The notes under the pieces are model-generated. The model searched no databases, was not told the DNA's origin, and worked only from the letters and a program-made list of their open reading frames with translations. A DNA stretch of 37,332 nucleotides from Desulfobacter postgatei. Lineage in GTDB: Bacteria > Desulfobacterota > Desulfobacteria > Desulfobacterales > Desulfobacteraceae. Location: NCBI GenBank assembly GCA_003252055.1, contig QKDP01000198.1, positions 1 through 37,332 on the forward strand, in the 5' to 3' direction. The translations under genes were made by a program, and so were the position numbers. Of the stretch, positions 29,073 to 37,332 are shown piece by piece (position 1 is the stretch's first letter; each line of letters opens with the position of its first letter).

Positions 29073-29209
29073 TCCTGATTAGCTCCTCGACCCTGTTCAG
29101 TTAATTTAAATATTAAATAAAAACATGGAATAATATCGTTTCACACTGACTTGTGTCAATAAATATCCTAAGCGTGCACCCTTAATCGGTTAAAAAACAT
29201 TTTTTTGTA

Positions 29210-29238
29210 TTGACACGCCATGCTGTTTCTATTATACA
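29210..29238 (+). promoter_or_regulatory. Putative sigma70 promoter of tRNA-Ala
   Basis: TTGACA, 17-bp spacer, TATACA, ending 17 bp before the tRNA 5' end. Confidence 0.7.
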
Positions 29239-29255
29239 TCTACCCACTCTTTTGT

Positions 29256-29331
29256 GGGGCTGTAGCTCAGCTGGGAGAGCGCATGGCTGGCAGCCATGAG
29301 GTCAGGGGTTCGATCCCCCTCAGCTCCACCA
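29256..29331 (+). tRNA. tRNA-Ala (anticodon GGC), CCA encoded
   Basis: Cloverleaf foldable by eye: acceptor GGGGCTG/CAGCTCC with G3:U70, anticodon arm CATGG-CTGGCAG-CCATG, T arm AGGGG-TTCGATC-CCCCT. Confidence 0.97.
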
Positions 29332-29353
29332 ACTTCTTAATAATTCCAGTTAG

Positions 29354-29455
29354 TCACAACGCAAAATTAAATGATGTAACCCTCCTTTGATCTTCAGTCA
29401 GCCCGATCTGCTTGAACATATCAACCCAATCTTCTTTGGTCAATTGATGTTGCAT
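29354..29455 (-). pseudogene. 33-aa ORF MQHQLTKEDWVDMFKQIGLTEDQRRVTSFNFAL, possible truncated gene remnant
   Basis: Strong ribosome-binding site (AAAGGAG) upstream of the ATG, but the reading frame ends shortly before tRNA-Ala. Confidence 0.45.
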
Positions 29456-29512
29456 GATTACACTACTCCTTTATTATTAAATTTCGATTTCTGCCACGGC
29501 CATGACAATGAC

Positions 29513-29548
29513 AGTTTTAAAGTGTGAACCAGTTTTAAAGTGTGAACC
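29513..29548. repeat. Tandem direct repeat, 2 x 18 bp (AGTTTTAAAGTGTGAACC)
   Basis: Two exact adjacent copies 29513-29530 and 29531-29548. Confidence 0.9.
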
Positions 29549-29739
29549 AATAGACGGGTCAAGAATTTTATTCTTTCAAATCGGTATAAATAAGTATAGG
29601 AATTATAAACGACCACAAGAACACTCCAGTACTTAAACTATACATTTTCATGGTCGGAGCTGATGTCATGTCTGTAGCCGGACGTGTCGCACCGGATTTG
29701 GAAACTACCAGGATTATTTTATGAAAGGAATGGATTACA

Positions 29740-30402
29740 ATGTCATTTGACTCAGTTCCAACTCGTGGCAGAACCCTTGATTATGCAGCCGGGGTATATG
29801 ATATCCTGGAACCCTGGGTCATGTTCGGGCAACAGTCAAAAATTAATGTAGAGGTTATCGATGCACTAAATCTTCAAAAAGATCACCGGGTACTTGATGT
29901 CGGATGCGGGACCGGTGTTGTGACAAGAGCCATTGCCGACAGACTCTCAAAAGAGGACAATGGTATGGCCATGGGAATAGACGCGGCTGGTAAAATGATT
30001 TTGGGTGCCCGAAAAAAAAGAGGCGCGGATAATTGCCGGTTTGAAACAGCGGCTGCTGAAAATCTGCCGTTTAAAGATGAAAGCTTTGACAGTGCAGTTT
30101 CTACGCTTTTTTTTCATCATATTCCGCTGGATTTGAAAGAAATTGCGTTCAAAGAGATATTTCGTGTCTTAAAACCGGGCGGACGATTGGTGGTCTGTGA
30201 TATGCACATTCCTGAAACGGCTTTTGGGTGGCTTGTGGCACATACTTCCAGATGGATACTATTTCAACCTCAGATCGGTGAAAATATCCGCGGTGTGCTT
30301 CCCCGCGTTATCGAGCAGGCAGGGTTTACCTCGCCTGTGTTAGAAAAAACCTATCTTGGCTATATCAGCCTGTTTACAAGTTTTAAACCGGAAACATCAT
30401 AA
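29740..30402 (+). CDS. Class I SAM-dependent methyltransferase (UbiE/MenG-like)
   Basis: HRVLDVGCGTGVVTRAIADRL, AAAENLPFKDESFDSAVSTLFFHHIP, FRVLKPGGRLVVCDMH. Confidence 0.88.
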   Translation: MSFDSVPTRGRTLDYAAGVYDILEPWVMFGQQSKINVEVIDALNLQKDHRVLDVGCGTGVVTRAIADRLSKEDNGMAMGIDAAGKMILGARKKRGADNCRFETAAAENLPFKDESFDSAVSTLFFHHIPLDLKEIAFKEIFRVLKPGGRLVVCDMHIPETAFGWLVAHTSRWILFQPQIGENIRGVLPRVIEQAGFTSPVLEKTYLGYISLFTSFKPETS

Positions 30403-30434
30403 AATCAGGCAGCCAGAGGAGATCAAATGCCCGT

Positions 30435-31433
30435 ATGACAATAGATTTTCAACATTTCTCTATGATACAGGAAGAATTGAAGAACGGTCTGATTCTGTTT
30501 TGGGAAAAAGCGGCATACATTCTTTCAGACAGTGGGGTGGAACTTGTGGTTCCCAAAAAAGATGACATCCGCCCGGAAGATCATTTTTTTTCCCTGCTGT
30601 TTTTATTTGCCTATGTGAAAGCCGGCATTGATCGGCAAAAGCGCCTCCTGTATGTGGCAGCCAATCAGTGCCTGAGAGGCATGGTAACCGGATGTGACAA
30701 CCTGCTGGATCAGGAGTATAAGGTCACCCTTGAAACCGGACTTCCCAAAGAAGCGACAATATTCAGGTCTGTTCTGGATATTATGGTCTCTGACCGGGTT
30801 TTAACAGAAATCATGTTTCATGGATTTTATACGGACATTTTTACACTGGACCAGGTTAAATCTTCGGGTAAAATTTCCCTGGATGCACTGATTAAAAGCG
30901 GTGCCCAGGAGGCTGGGGAAGAAAAGGGAATTTATGAAATTTTGCCGGCTAAATCCGTTTTAAATGATATTCACAGCATCAAAACAGGCCTGTTGTTCCA
31001 GGCACCATGGGCGCTGCCGGATCTGTTCGAAGACAAACTGGATGTAGGCAATTGTGAAAAAATAAAAAAAGCGTTGTTCAGTATTGGACTGGGCTGTCAG
31101 ATTTTAGATGACCTGGTGGATCTGATTATCGATTTGAAGATGAAGCGCCATAATTACGTGGTCTCCCTTTTTTATGAATCTCAAAAAAAGGCATGTCTAA
31201 AATTCATCAACACAATTCGTGAGAATGGAAAAACCATTGATGAAAAAAGGTTGATTTCAACGCTACAGCAGGAGTATCCGGATTTGTTCCGGTCCGCTGC
31301 GCATGAGGCTGAAAGCGTCATCAAATCTGGGTGCCGGACATTGTTCTCCGGCGAGCAAGAATCAATGATCTCATTTTGCGTTTCATTTTTAATCCAACGG
31401 GTCGGCGCACAATCCTATTTTGAAAACCATTAG
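30435..31433 (+). CDS. Isoprenoid synthase-fold (trans-polyprenyl diphosphate synthase-like) protein
   Basis: DNLLDQE in the first Asp-rich position, SIKTGLLFQAP, IGLGCQILDDLVDLIIDLKMKRHNYVVSLFY (second DDxxD). Confidence 0.65.
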   Translation: MTIDFQHFSMIQEELKNGLILFWEKAAYILSDSGVELVVPKKDDIRPEDHFFSLLFLFAYVKAGIDRQKRLLYVAANQCLRGMVTGCDNLLDQEYKVTLETGLPKEATIFRSVLDIMVSDRVLTEIMFHGFYTDIFTLDQVKSSGKISLDALIKSGAQEAGEEKGIYEILPAKSVLNDIHSIKTGLLFQAPWALPDLFEDKLDVGNCEKIKKALFSIGLGCQILDDLVDLIIDLKMKRHNYVVSLFYESQKKACLKFINTIRENGKTIDEKRLISTLQQEYPDLFRSAAHEAESVIKSGCRTLFSGEQESMISFCVSFLIQRVGAQSYFENH

Positions 31434-31450
31434 GTTGAGGTACCTCTGAA

Positions 31451-32608
31451 ATGAATTTTTCTCTGTGGGTGAGCACGGCAGTTGCTTTTCTGGTAGTGAA
31501 TCGGCGTACTACTTTTATCTTATGCTTTTTGATCAGCTTTGCCATCGGAACCCTGGTCTTTATTATCAGCCTTGCCAACGGGATATCGGATATCATGATC
31601 ACCAATTCGACCGGGATGTATTCAGGCCAGATTTCCGGCAGGAACCTACCTTCAAGTATCAGTCCGCAAGAACTAAGAAAGCCTTTTGTAAACGCCGTCC
31701 TGCAGCGATTCCAAATCCCTGCGACGGTTATCCACCAAGATAGGGAAAGGCCTTTGGATCTTGTGGCTATTTATCCGGATCAGGAAAAAGCCCACAGTTT
31801 TTTTTACAAAAAGGTCGTAGCAGGCAGATTCCTTTTAAAAGGACAAAAAGAGATTTTATTAAACCTTGAAACTGCTGAAAGGATCGGTTCACGACCGGGC
31901 GATACGATCATTGGACAGATTGGTGCTCATCAATATGAACTGAAAGTCGCCGGCATTTTTCAGACCGGGATTGACAGCCTGGACCGGGCTCTGGCATTTT
32001 GTCCGGTGTTTGAAGGCCTCATTCTGCCGGAAATATGGCAGGCAGCTATTTTTATTAAAAGAGGAACCGATCTTTCATCTGCCATGTCGGACTTTTCTCG
32101 GTTCGGTTTAAAGGTAGACGGATTGAAGCCCTGGACTCAATTGATGCCGGATTTGACACAGCTTCTGGAACTCAACAACATCTGTGTTAACATTCTGGTG
32201 TTCATTGTTCTCGGCGTGGTGTCCCTTGGATGCGCCGGTTCGTTTGCGATTTTTGTTGTCAGCCGCATCAAGGAATACGGTGTGCTGCGTGCAATGGGCG
32301 TGACAGGACTGGAAACCGGGATATTGATCTGCCTGCAGGTGGTTTTAATGAATGTGATCGCTTCGGCAGTCGGTGTACTGGTCGGAATGCTTGCAGTATG
32401 GAGCTTTGGCAGGGTTGGCATTGATCTGTCGGTATGGACGTCTCACAATAGATACTTTGCGGCGACTGCATTGATATTTCCAAGACTGAGTATCAGTGCA
32501 GCAGGCATCCCGCCTGCCGTATCGTTGGGATTTTGTTTTATCGCCGCTGCCTGGCCGGTCTGGCTTGTTACAAGCCAAAAGACCTGTGATATTATATCAA
32601 AGGGTTAG
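31451..32608 (+). CDS. ABC transporter permease, FtsX/MacB/LolC-type
   Basis: N-terminal TM, extracytoplasmic domain, then three C-terminal TMs; SRIKEYGVLRAMGVTGLETGILICLQVVLMN is the FtsX-like signature. Confidence 0.87.
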   Translation: MNFSLWVSTAVAFLVVNRRTTFILCFLISFAIGTLVFIISLANGISDIMITNSTGMYSGQISGRNLPSSISPQELRKPFVNAVLQRFQIPATVIHQDRERPLDLVAIYPDQEKAHSFFYKKVVAGRFLLKGQKEILLNLETAERIGSRPGDTIIGQIGAHQYELKVAGIFQTGIDSLDRALAFCPVFEGLILPEIWQAAIFIKRGTDLSSAMSDFSRFGLKVDGLKPWTQLMPDLTQLLELNNICVNILVFIVLGVVSLGCAGSFAIFVVSRIKEYGVLRAMGVTGLETGILICLQVVLMNVIASAVGVLVGMLAVWSFGRVGIDLSVWTSHNRYFAATALIFPRLSISAAGIPPAVSLGFCFIAAAWPVWLVTSQKTCDIISKG

Positions 32609-32616
32609 AATCGGAC

Positions 32617-33291
32617 ATGATTCAGTTGAAAGATCTTTCTAAAATCTACGCCAGGGGCAAAGCCGCCGTTACCGTTTTGTCTGATGTGTCGTTCAGCGTT
32701 AAAAAAGGGGAGTTGGCACTGATTTTAGGCAAATCAGGCTCGGGAAAAACAACACTGTTGAATTGTATCGGCGGACTTGATCTGCCGCAAAAGGGAAGCG
32801 TGAACTGCTTCGGAATAAGGGTAGATAAACTTTCAGGCAGAAAACGGAACAACTTCCGACGTCAGCAGCTGGGTTTTGTTTTTCAATCCGGAAATTTAAT
32901 AACCAGTCTGAGTGCCCGGCGTAATATTGAATTTCCGCTTATATTGAACAAATATTCCAGCGCACGGATTCAAGACAGGGTGGCCTTTTTGGTGAATCGT
33001 CTTGATCTTGAAGATGTTGCGGATGCAATGCCGTCTTCTCTGTCCCGCGGCCAGGCGCAAAGGGTTGCTTTTGCCCGGGGGGTTGCCCATGGCCCGGGGC
33101 TGCTTCTGGCAGACGAACCCACGGCCAGCCTGGATACCCGGACCGGGCTCGAACTGATTCGCCTGATGAATGCGCTTTCAAAAGAGGAAAAAATAACAAT
33201 GATTGTGGCTACCCATGACAAGGAAATCATTCCGTTTGCCGATTTGATTCTGCATCTTTCGGACGGGCAGATAAAAGGAGAAGAAGGATGA
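32617..33291 (+). CDS. ABC transporter ATP-binding protein, LolD/MacB-type
   Basis: Walker A GKSGSGKTT, signature LSRGQAQRVAFARG, Walker B LLLADEPTASLD. Confidence 0.95.
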   Translation: MIQLKDLSKIYARGKAAVTVLSDVSFSVKKGELALILGKSGSGKTTLLNCIGGLDLPQKGSVNCFGIRVDKLSGRKRNNFRRQQLGFVFQSGNLITSLSARRNIEFPLILNKYSSARIQDRVAFLVNRLDLEDVADAMPSSLSRGQAQRVAFARGVAHGPGLLLADEPTASLDTRTGLELIRLMNALSKEEKITMIVATHDKEIIPFADLILHLSDGQIKGEEG

Positions 33292-33524
33292 AAGCAAAAA
33301 TTAGTAAGATTTTATTAACCGGATTGATCCTTTTGGTTGCCGGATGCGGACATTGGGCCTATCTGGGCGTCCATGGTGCTTCCATTCGCCAGAAATGGGA
33401 TGTTCATGCGAATGTCGGGCAGACAGATGCACAATGTCTTGAATGCCATCATCCCGACAATGCAGAAGGGCCAGCCACTCCTCATCCAGATTTCACCGGC
33501 TGTTTGAAATGTCATAACGATTAA
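33288..33524 (+). CDS. Small diheme c-type cytochrome-like lipoprotein
   Basis: Lipobox LVAGC after hydrophobic signal; two CxxCH motifs (CLECHH and CLKCHND). Confidence 0.82.
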   Translation: MKAKISKILLTGLILLVAGCGHWAYLGVHGASIRQKWDVHANVGQTDAQCLECHHPDNAEGPATPHPDFTGCLKCHND

Positions 33525-33615
33525 TAGCAAATTCCATAATTGTATATCGAACGTACACCCTCGGGTTTGAAAACTGCCTGTTACCATAAATGATAATCTT
33601 GTGATCAGCTAAAAC

Positions 33616-33648
33616 AAAACGGGGCTGCCCAAAAGGCAGCCCCGTTTT
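33616..33648. terminator. Intrinsic terminator hairpin AAAACGGGGCTGCC-CAAAA-GGCAGCCCCGTTTT
   Basis: Perfect 14-bp GC-rich stem with A/T flanks between convergent genes; likely bidirectional. Confidence 0.88.
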
Positions 33649-33802
33649 GAAAAAAGGAGGGAGAATTTCCACCGGTTATGATTTATCAATAAAACGGTTT
33701 GCACCGCATTTGCCGCAATAGCAAAATACCCGGCGTTGAATGATAAATTAACACCTGAACATGACCTGAATATGACGCCAGTATTATCAAATGATAATCT
33801 AT

Positions 33803-35218
33803 CTATTTTTTAAACCGGACGAATATCTGGACGTCACCCCGCCTGAAAACCATATAAACAGTCTGTCCTTTCTCTATCTTACGCATTGTTCCGGTATATT
33901 CGCTTATACTGGTAATTTTTTCATGGTTTATTTCCACCAGCAGATCCCCGGCCCTCACACCGGACATTGCAGCCTGGGAACCCGGATCAATCCGGGTCAC
34001 CACAAGCCCTTTAATGGATGCGGGATAGCCAAGCTGATCGGCTAAATCCTTATCCAAAGGTTTAAACATAAAACCCAGGTCATCAAAGCCATTGAGTTCT
34101 TCTCCGAACTGGGAATCTTCTACGCTATCCGGACGTTCACCAAGTTTAACCGTAAACGTTTTATTTTTTCCCTGGCGAATCACCCCAACATCAACCTTGG
34201 AACCCACCCTTAAATTGGCAATGGTCATGGTCAAATCCCTGGATGAGCTGATTTTCACATCCCCAACACTGATGATCACGTCACCCTGGCGGATGCCGGC
34301 CTCATAAGCAGGATTATCCTCATAGGCTTTTGCCACGTAAACACCTTCATCCGGATCCAGATTATAGTATTCACTCATCTCCTGGCTTACATTCTGGATG
34401 GAGACGCCCAACCATCCTCTGGATACGCGTTTGCCATCCTTAAGCTGATCAATGACGCTGGTGGCAAGATCCGAAGGGATGGCAAAACCAATGCCCTGGC
34501 CGGATTGAATAATGGCGGTGTTGATGCCTACCACCTCGCCGTCCATGTTCAGCAATGGCCCACCGGAGTTACCCGGATTAATGGAGGCATCGGTCTGTAT
34601 AAAATCATCATAGGGGCCGGAACCGATCATCCTGCCCTTGGCTGAAACGATGCCGGCGGTCACTGTCTGCTCAAGCCCAAAGGGAGACCCAATGGCCACG
34701 ACCCAGGAGCCGACCGGGGAATTCTTGGAGGATCCGAATTTCAACGGTTTAAGATTTTTGGCATCAATCTTTATCAATGCAAGGTCTGTTACAGGGTCTG
34801 TGCCGATGATCCGGGCATCATATTCCTGGTCATCATGAAGGATAACCTTGATCTGGTCCGCATCTTTAATCACATGGTTGTTGGTGACAATATACCCTTT
34901 CTTATCAATGATAAAGCCGGATCCAAGGCTGCGTTCCGTACGATTCCTCGGCATTCTTCCAAAGGGACTGAAAAAGTCCTCCAACCCCGGCTGGTTGCCG
35001 AAGGGGGAACCGAAAAAATGCTGAAAGACCCGGCCACCCCCCTTGATTGTCTTTACGGTCTGGATATTAACCACACCGGGTTTGGCCTGTTCCGCCAGCT
35101 GGGAAAAATTTGCCGGAACCATCCGGGTCTGCGCACCTGATAGTGCAGGAAAAGCCAAAAGGCCAAAAAGCATCAGACATGCAATAGTAATTGTAATTTT
35201 TTTATCCACAGGTTTCAT
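33803..35218 (-). CDS. degP: Periplasmic serine protease HtrA/DegP (Do-like), trypsin domain plus two PDZ
   Basis: SGFIIDKKGYIVTNNHVI, TDLALIKID, TDASINPGNSGGPLLNMDGEVVGINTAI, two PDZ regions. Confidence 0.95.
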   Translation of the reverse strand: MKPVDKKITITIACLMLFGLLAFPALSGAQTRMVPANFSQLAEQAKPGVVNIQTVKTIKGGGRVFQHFFGSPFGNQPGLEDFFSPFGRMPRNRTERSLGSGFIIDKKGYIVTNNHVIKDADQIKVILHDDQEYDARIIGTDPVTDLALIKIDAKNLKPLKFGSSKNSPVGSWVVAIGSPFGLEQTVTAGIVSAKGRMIGSGPYDDFIQTDASINPGNSGGPLLNMDGEVVGINTAIIQSGQGIGFAIPSDLATSVIDQLKDGKRVSRGWLGVSIQNVSQEMSEYYNLDPDEGVYVAKAYEDNPAYEAGIRQGDVIISVGDVKISSSRDLTMTIANLRVGSKVDVGVIRQGKNKTFTVKLGERPDSVEDSQFGEELNGFDDLGFMFKPLDKDLADQLGYPASIKGLVVTRIDPGSQAAMSGVRAGDLLVEINHEKITSISEYTGTMRKIEKGQTVYMVFRRGDVQIFVRFKK

Positions 35219-35265
35219 TTTTATACCTCCTTATAAAAAAAGTTAATGTATTTCAAAAACTTGCT

Positions 35266-35340
35266 CGACAGGTTGTTACAGAATGCCAATTTCCCCAATT
35301 TCTGCGTTGGAAAAATTATCTATTCCTTAACAACCTGTCG
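35266..35340. repeat. Long inverted repeat CGACAGGTTGTTA ... TAACAACCTGTCG
   Basis: Perfect 13-bp arms (35266-35278, 35328-35340) enclosing a second imperfect inverted repeat (AATTTCCCCAA ... TTGGAAAAATT). Confidence 0.75.
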
Positions 35341-35377
35341 ATGGGCGTACACAAAGAATAAAACACAAAGATAATTT

Positions 35378-36805
35378 TTAAATGATCTCAAAATTACGAT
35401 ACGGTAATCTTACGATAAAGATACTTCCCCCATTTTCGCAGGATTGCACTGAAATTGAGCCCGCGTGCTGTTCTATAATGGTTTTGGCAAGGCTTAAACC
35501 AAGCCCTGTACCCGGCGTTGTCCGGGAGGATTCTTCCCTGAAAAACCGCTCAAAGATCTTTTGACGGTTTTGTGGATCAATACCGGGCCCGGAATCTTTA
35601 ACCTGAATTTCCACCCGTTCTTTGCCACAAATCTGCAGCGTCAAATGGACAAGGCCTTTTTCAGGGGTATATTTGATGGCATTGTCAATCAGATTGGCAA
35701 AGGCACGCTGGAGCATGCCGGCATCCCCCTGAATCCACACCCCCTTGTCCACCTGCTGGGTAAAGCTAATCTGCTTGTCTTCGGCAAGGGGCACAAACAG
35801 ATCCCAGGCGTCAATGATCATGGCACTTAAATCCACGGGTGCGCACTCAAATTCAGCCTCCCCTGCCTCGGCCCGGGAGATGACCAGCATGGTGTTGATC
35901 ATGTCCAGCAGATGATCGGATTCTTCAATGGTATTGGCCGCCATGGTCCGGTAGGACTCGATATCCCCCGGGGTCTCCTGGATCAATGCCAGTTCCGCAA
36001 ATCCCCGGATCCGGGTCAGCGGACTTTTAAGATCATGGGCAATATTATCAGACATCTCCCGCATACTTTTTACCAGGGCTGAAATCCGGTCCAGCATCCG
36101 GTTAAATGTCACGGCCAGAAGATCAAGCTCGTCCCGGCTGCCGGATTCCGGGACCCGTTCATTCAGATTGGATCCGGTTATGGTGCTCGCTGTCGCCCTG
36201 ATGGCCGCAACCCCGTAAAGGGCCTCCCGGGATAAAAACATGCCTGAAACAGCTGAAAATAAAATAACAAAGCCCATGGAAATGGAAAATATTTTCTTGA
36301 AACCGGATAAAAACCGGGAATATGCATTCATGGCAAGCCCGGTATGCAAAATAACATTGGAAGCCACAAAGGTATACATCATTCTGGCTTTCAGTTCCTG
36401 GCCTGCAATATCAACCGTATTAAACACCGTAACCCGGGACTTCATCAGCCGGTCCACCATTTGCTGATTTATCCGGACATCTTTCCAATAGGACATGGAG
36501 GAGGAGGCAAAGACCTCGCCTGTGGGATAGAGCAGCCTGAAAAACACCTGCTTTTCCCCTGCGGCCTGGGCCTCAATCACAGCCAGATTCTGGGCACCCA
36601 CAATTCCGCTTCGGCTGATGACCGTACGGAAATATCCCGCCTTGTCCATGAGTTCCTGGTCCACCTGGTTCATGATGGTCTGGGTGGCAAGAAAATAGAA
36701 CAGGCCGAAAGCCACACAGGATGAGATGGAAAAGATACCTGCATACCATACGGTCAGGCGAAAGGCAATGCTCCTGAAAAAACCGGTGCGGAAAAACTCA
36801 GGCAT
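35378..36805 (-). CDS. Two-component sensor histidine kinase (HAMP, HisKA, HATPase_c)
   Basis: Two TM regions; MSDNIAHDLKSPLTRIRGFAELAL (H box), LIDNAIKYTPEKG (N box), DSGPGIDPQNRQKIFERFFRE, GTGLGLSLAKTI. Confidence 0.95.
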   Translation of the reverse strand: MPEFFRTGFFRSIAFRLTVWYAGIFSISSCVAFGLFYFLATQTIMNQVDQELMDKAGYFRTVISRSGIVGAQNLAVIEAQAAGEKQVFFRLLYPTGEVFASSSMSYWKDVRINQQMVDRLMKSRVTVFNTVDIAGQELKARMMYTFVASNVILHTGLAMNAYSRFLSGFKKIFSISMGFVILFSAVSGMFLSREALYGVAAIRATASTITGSNLNERVPESGSRDELDLLAVTFNRMLDRISALVKSMREMSDNIAHDLKSPLTRIRGFAELALIQETPGDIESYRTMAANTIEESDHLLDMINTMLVISRAEAGEAEFECAPVDLSAMIIDAWDLFVPLAEDKQISFTQQVDKGVWIQGDAGMLQRAFANLIDNAIKYTPEKGLVHLTLQICGKERVEIQVKDSGPGIDPQNRQKIFERFFREESSRTTPGTGLGLSLAKTIIEQHAGSISVQSCENGGSIFIVRLPYRNFEII

Positions 36806-37332
36806 CTCCAGCCTTTAATACATAGCCGGCCCCTCGAACCGTGTGAATAAGCTTGCTTGGATATCCTTTATCTATCTTATCGCGCAGCCGGCAGATACGG
36901 GCTTCCACCACATTGGTCATGGGGTCAAAATTATAATTCCAGACGTGTTCCATAATCATTGTTTTGGACACCACACGCTCCCGGTTACGTACCAGATATT
37001 CCAGCAGGGAAAATTCCAGGGGCTGCAACTCGATAAAATCACCTCCTCTTTTGACCTGGCGCTTAACAATATCCACACTTAAATCCGCATAGGACAGGGA
37101 CACGGGTTCGGTGCTTTTTCCGGCCCGGCGGATCAGTGCCTGGACCCGGGCCAGCAACTCTGAAAAAGAAAAGGGTTTGGTCAGGTAGTCATCAGCACCA
37201 GCCTCAAGGCCCTTTACCCGGTCCCCTACCCTGCCCCGGGCACTGAGTACAATAATGGGGGTATTTTTACCTTTGGCCCGCAGTTTTTCTATGAGAGCAA
37301 ACCCGTCCATACCCGGCAGCATGATGTCAATG
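36798..37332 (-). CDS. OmpR-family response regulator, 5' end truncated by window end
   Basis: DIMLPGMDGFALIEKLR, VLSARGRVGDRVKGLEAGADDYLTKPFSFSELLARVQAL, winged-helix C-terminus EARICRLRDKIDKGYPSKLIHTVRGAGYVL. Confidence 0.95.
   Translation of the reverse strand, partial: IDIMLPGMDGFALIEKLRAKGKNTPIIVLSARGRVGDRVKGLEAGADDYLTKPFSFSELLARVQALIRRAGKSTEPVSLSYADLSVDIVKRQVKRGGDFIELQPLEFSLLEYLVRNRERVVSKTMIMEHVWNYNFDPMTNVVEARICRLRDKIDKGYPSKLIHTVRGAGYVLKAGDA

Noticed and set aside
29513-29548. CRISPR-like array
   Set aside because: Only two directly adjacent copies with no spacers and no cas genes; it is a short tandem duplication.

Overview
The window looks like chromosomal DNA of a sulfate-reducing Desulfobacterota (Desulfobacteraceae-like) bacterium, judged from gene content only. 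It is mostly dense protein-coding sequence. In order it carries: a TrkH C-terminus; a molybdopterin oxidoreductase with an apparent frameshift; a left-handed beta-helix acyltransferase-like protein; a six-gene Hyf/Nuo-like membrane complex (hyfB-C-E-F-G-I order) whose large subunit lacks the NiFe cysteine ligands, so it is an Ehr-type complex rather than a hydrogenase; efp and guaA; a pair of uncharacterised proteins; a LysM lytic transglycosylase; a plus-strand run of envelope and housekeeping genes (IMPase, YlqF/RbgA GTPase, Prc protease, AsmA-like, acyl-ACP thioesterase, RecX, PilZ); a SurA/PpiD-like foldase; tRNA-Ala(GGC); a compact five-gene cluster (methyltransferase, isoprenyl-synthase-like protein, MacB/LolD-type ABC permease and ATPase, diheme c-type lipoprotein); and an OmpR/kinase/HtrA block. 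The most interesting candidates are the five-gene cluster at 29740-33524, the Ni-less Hyf-like complex at 4261-11523, and a shared 24-bp palindrome (ATTTTCCC-N9-GGAAAAT) found upstream of two unlinked genes. All family calls come from reading motifs by eye; no database search was run.
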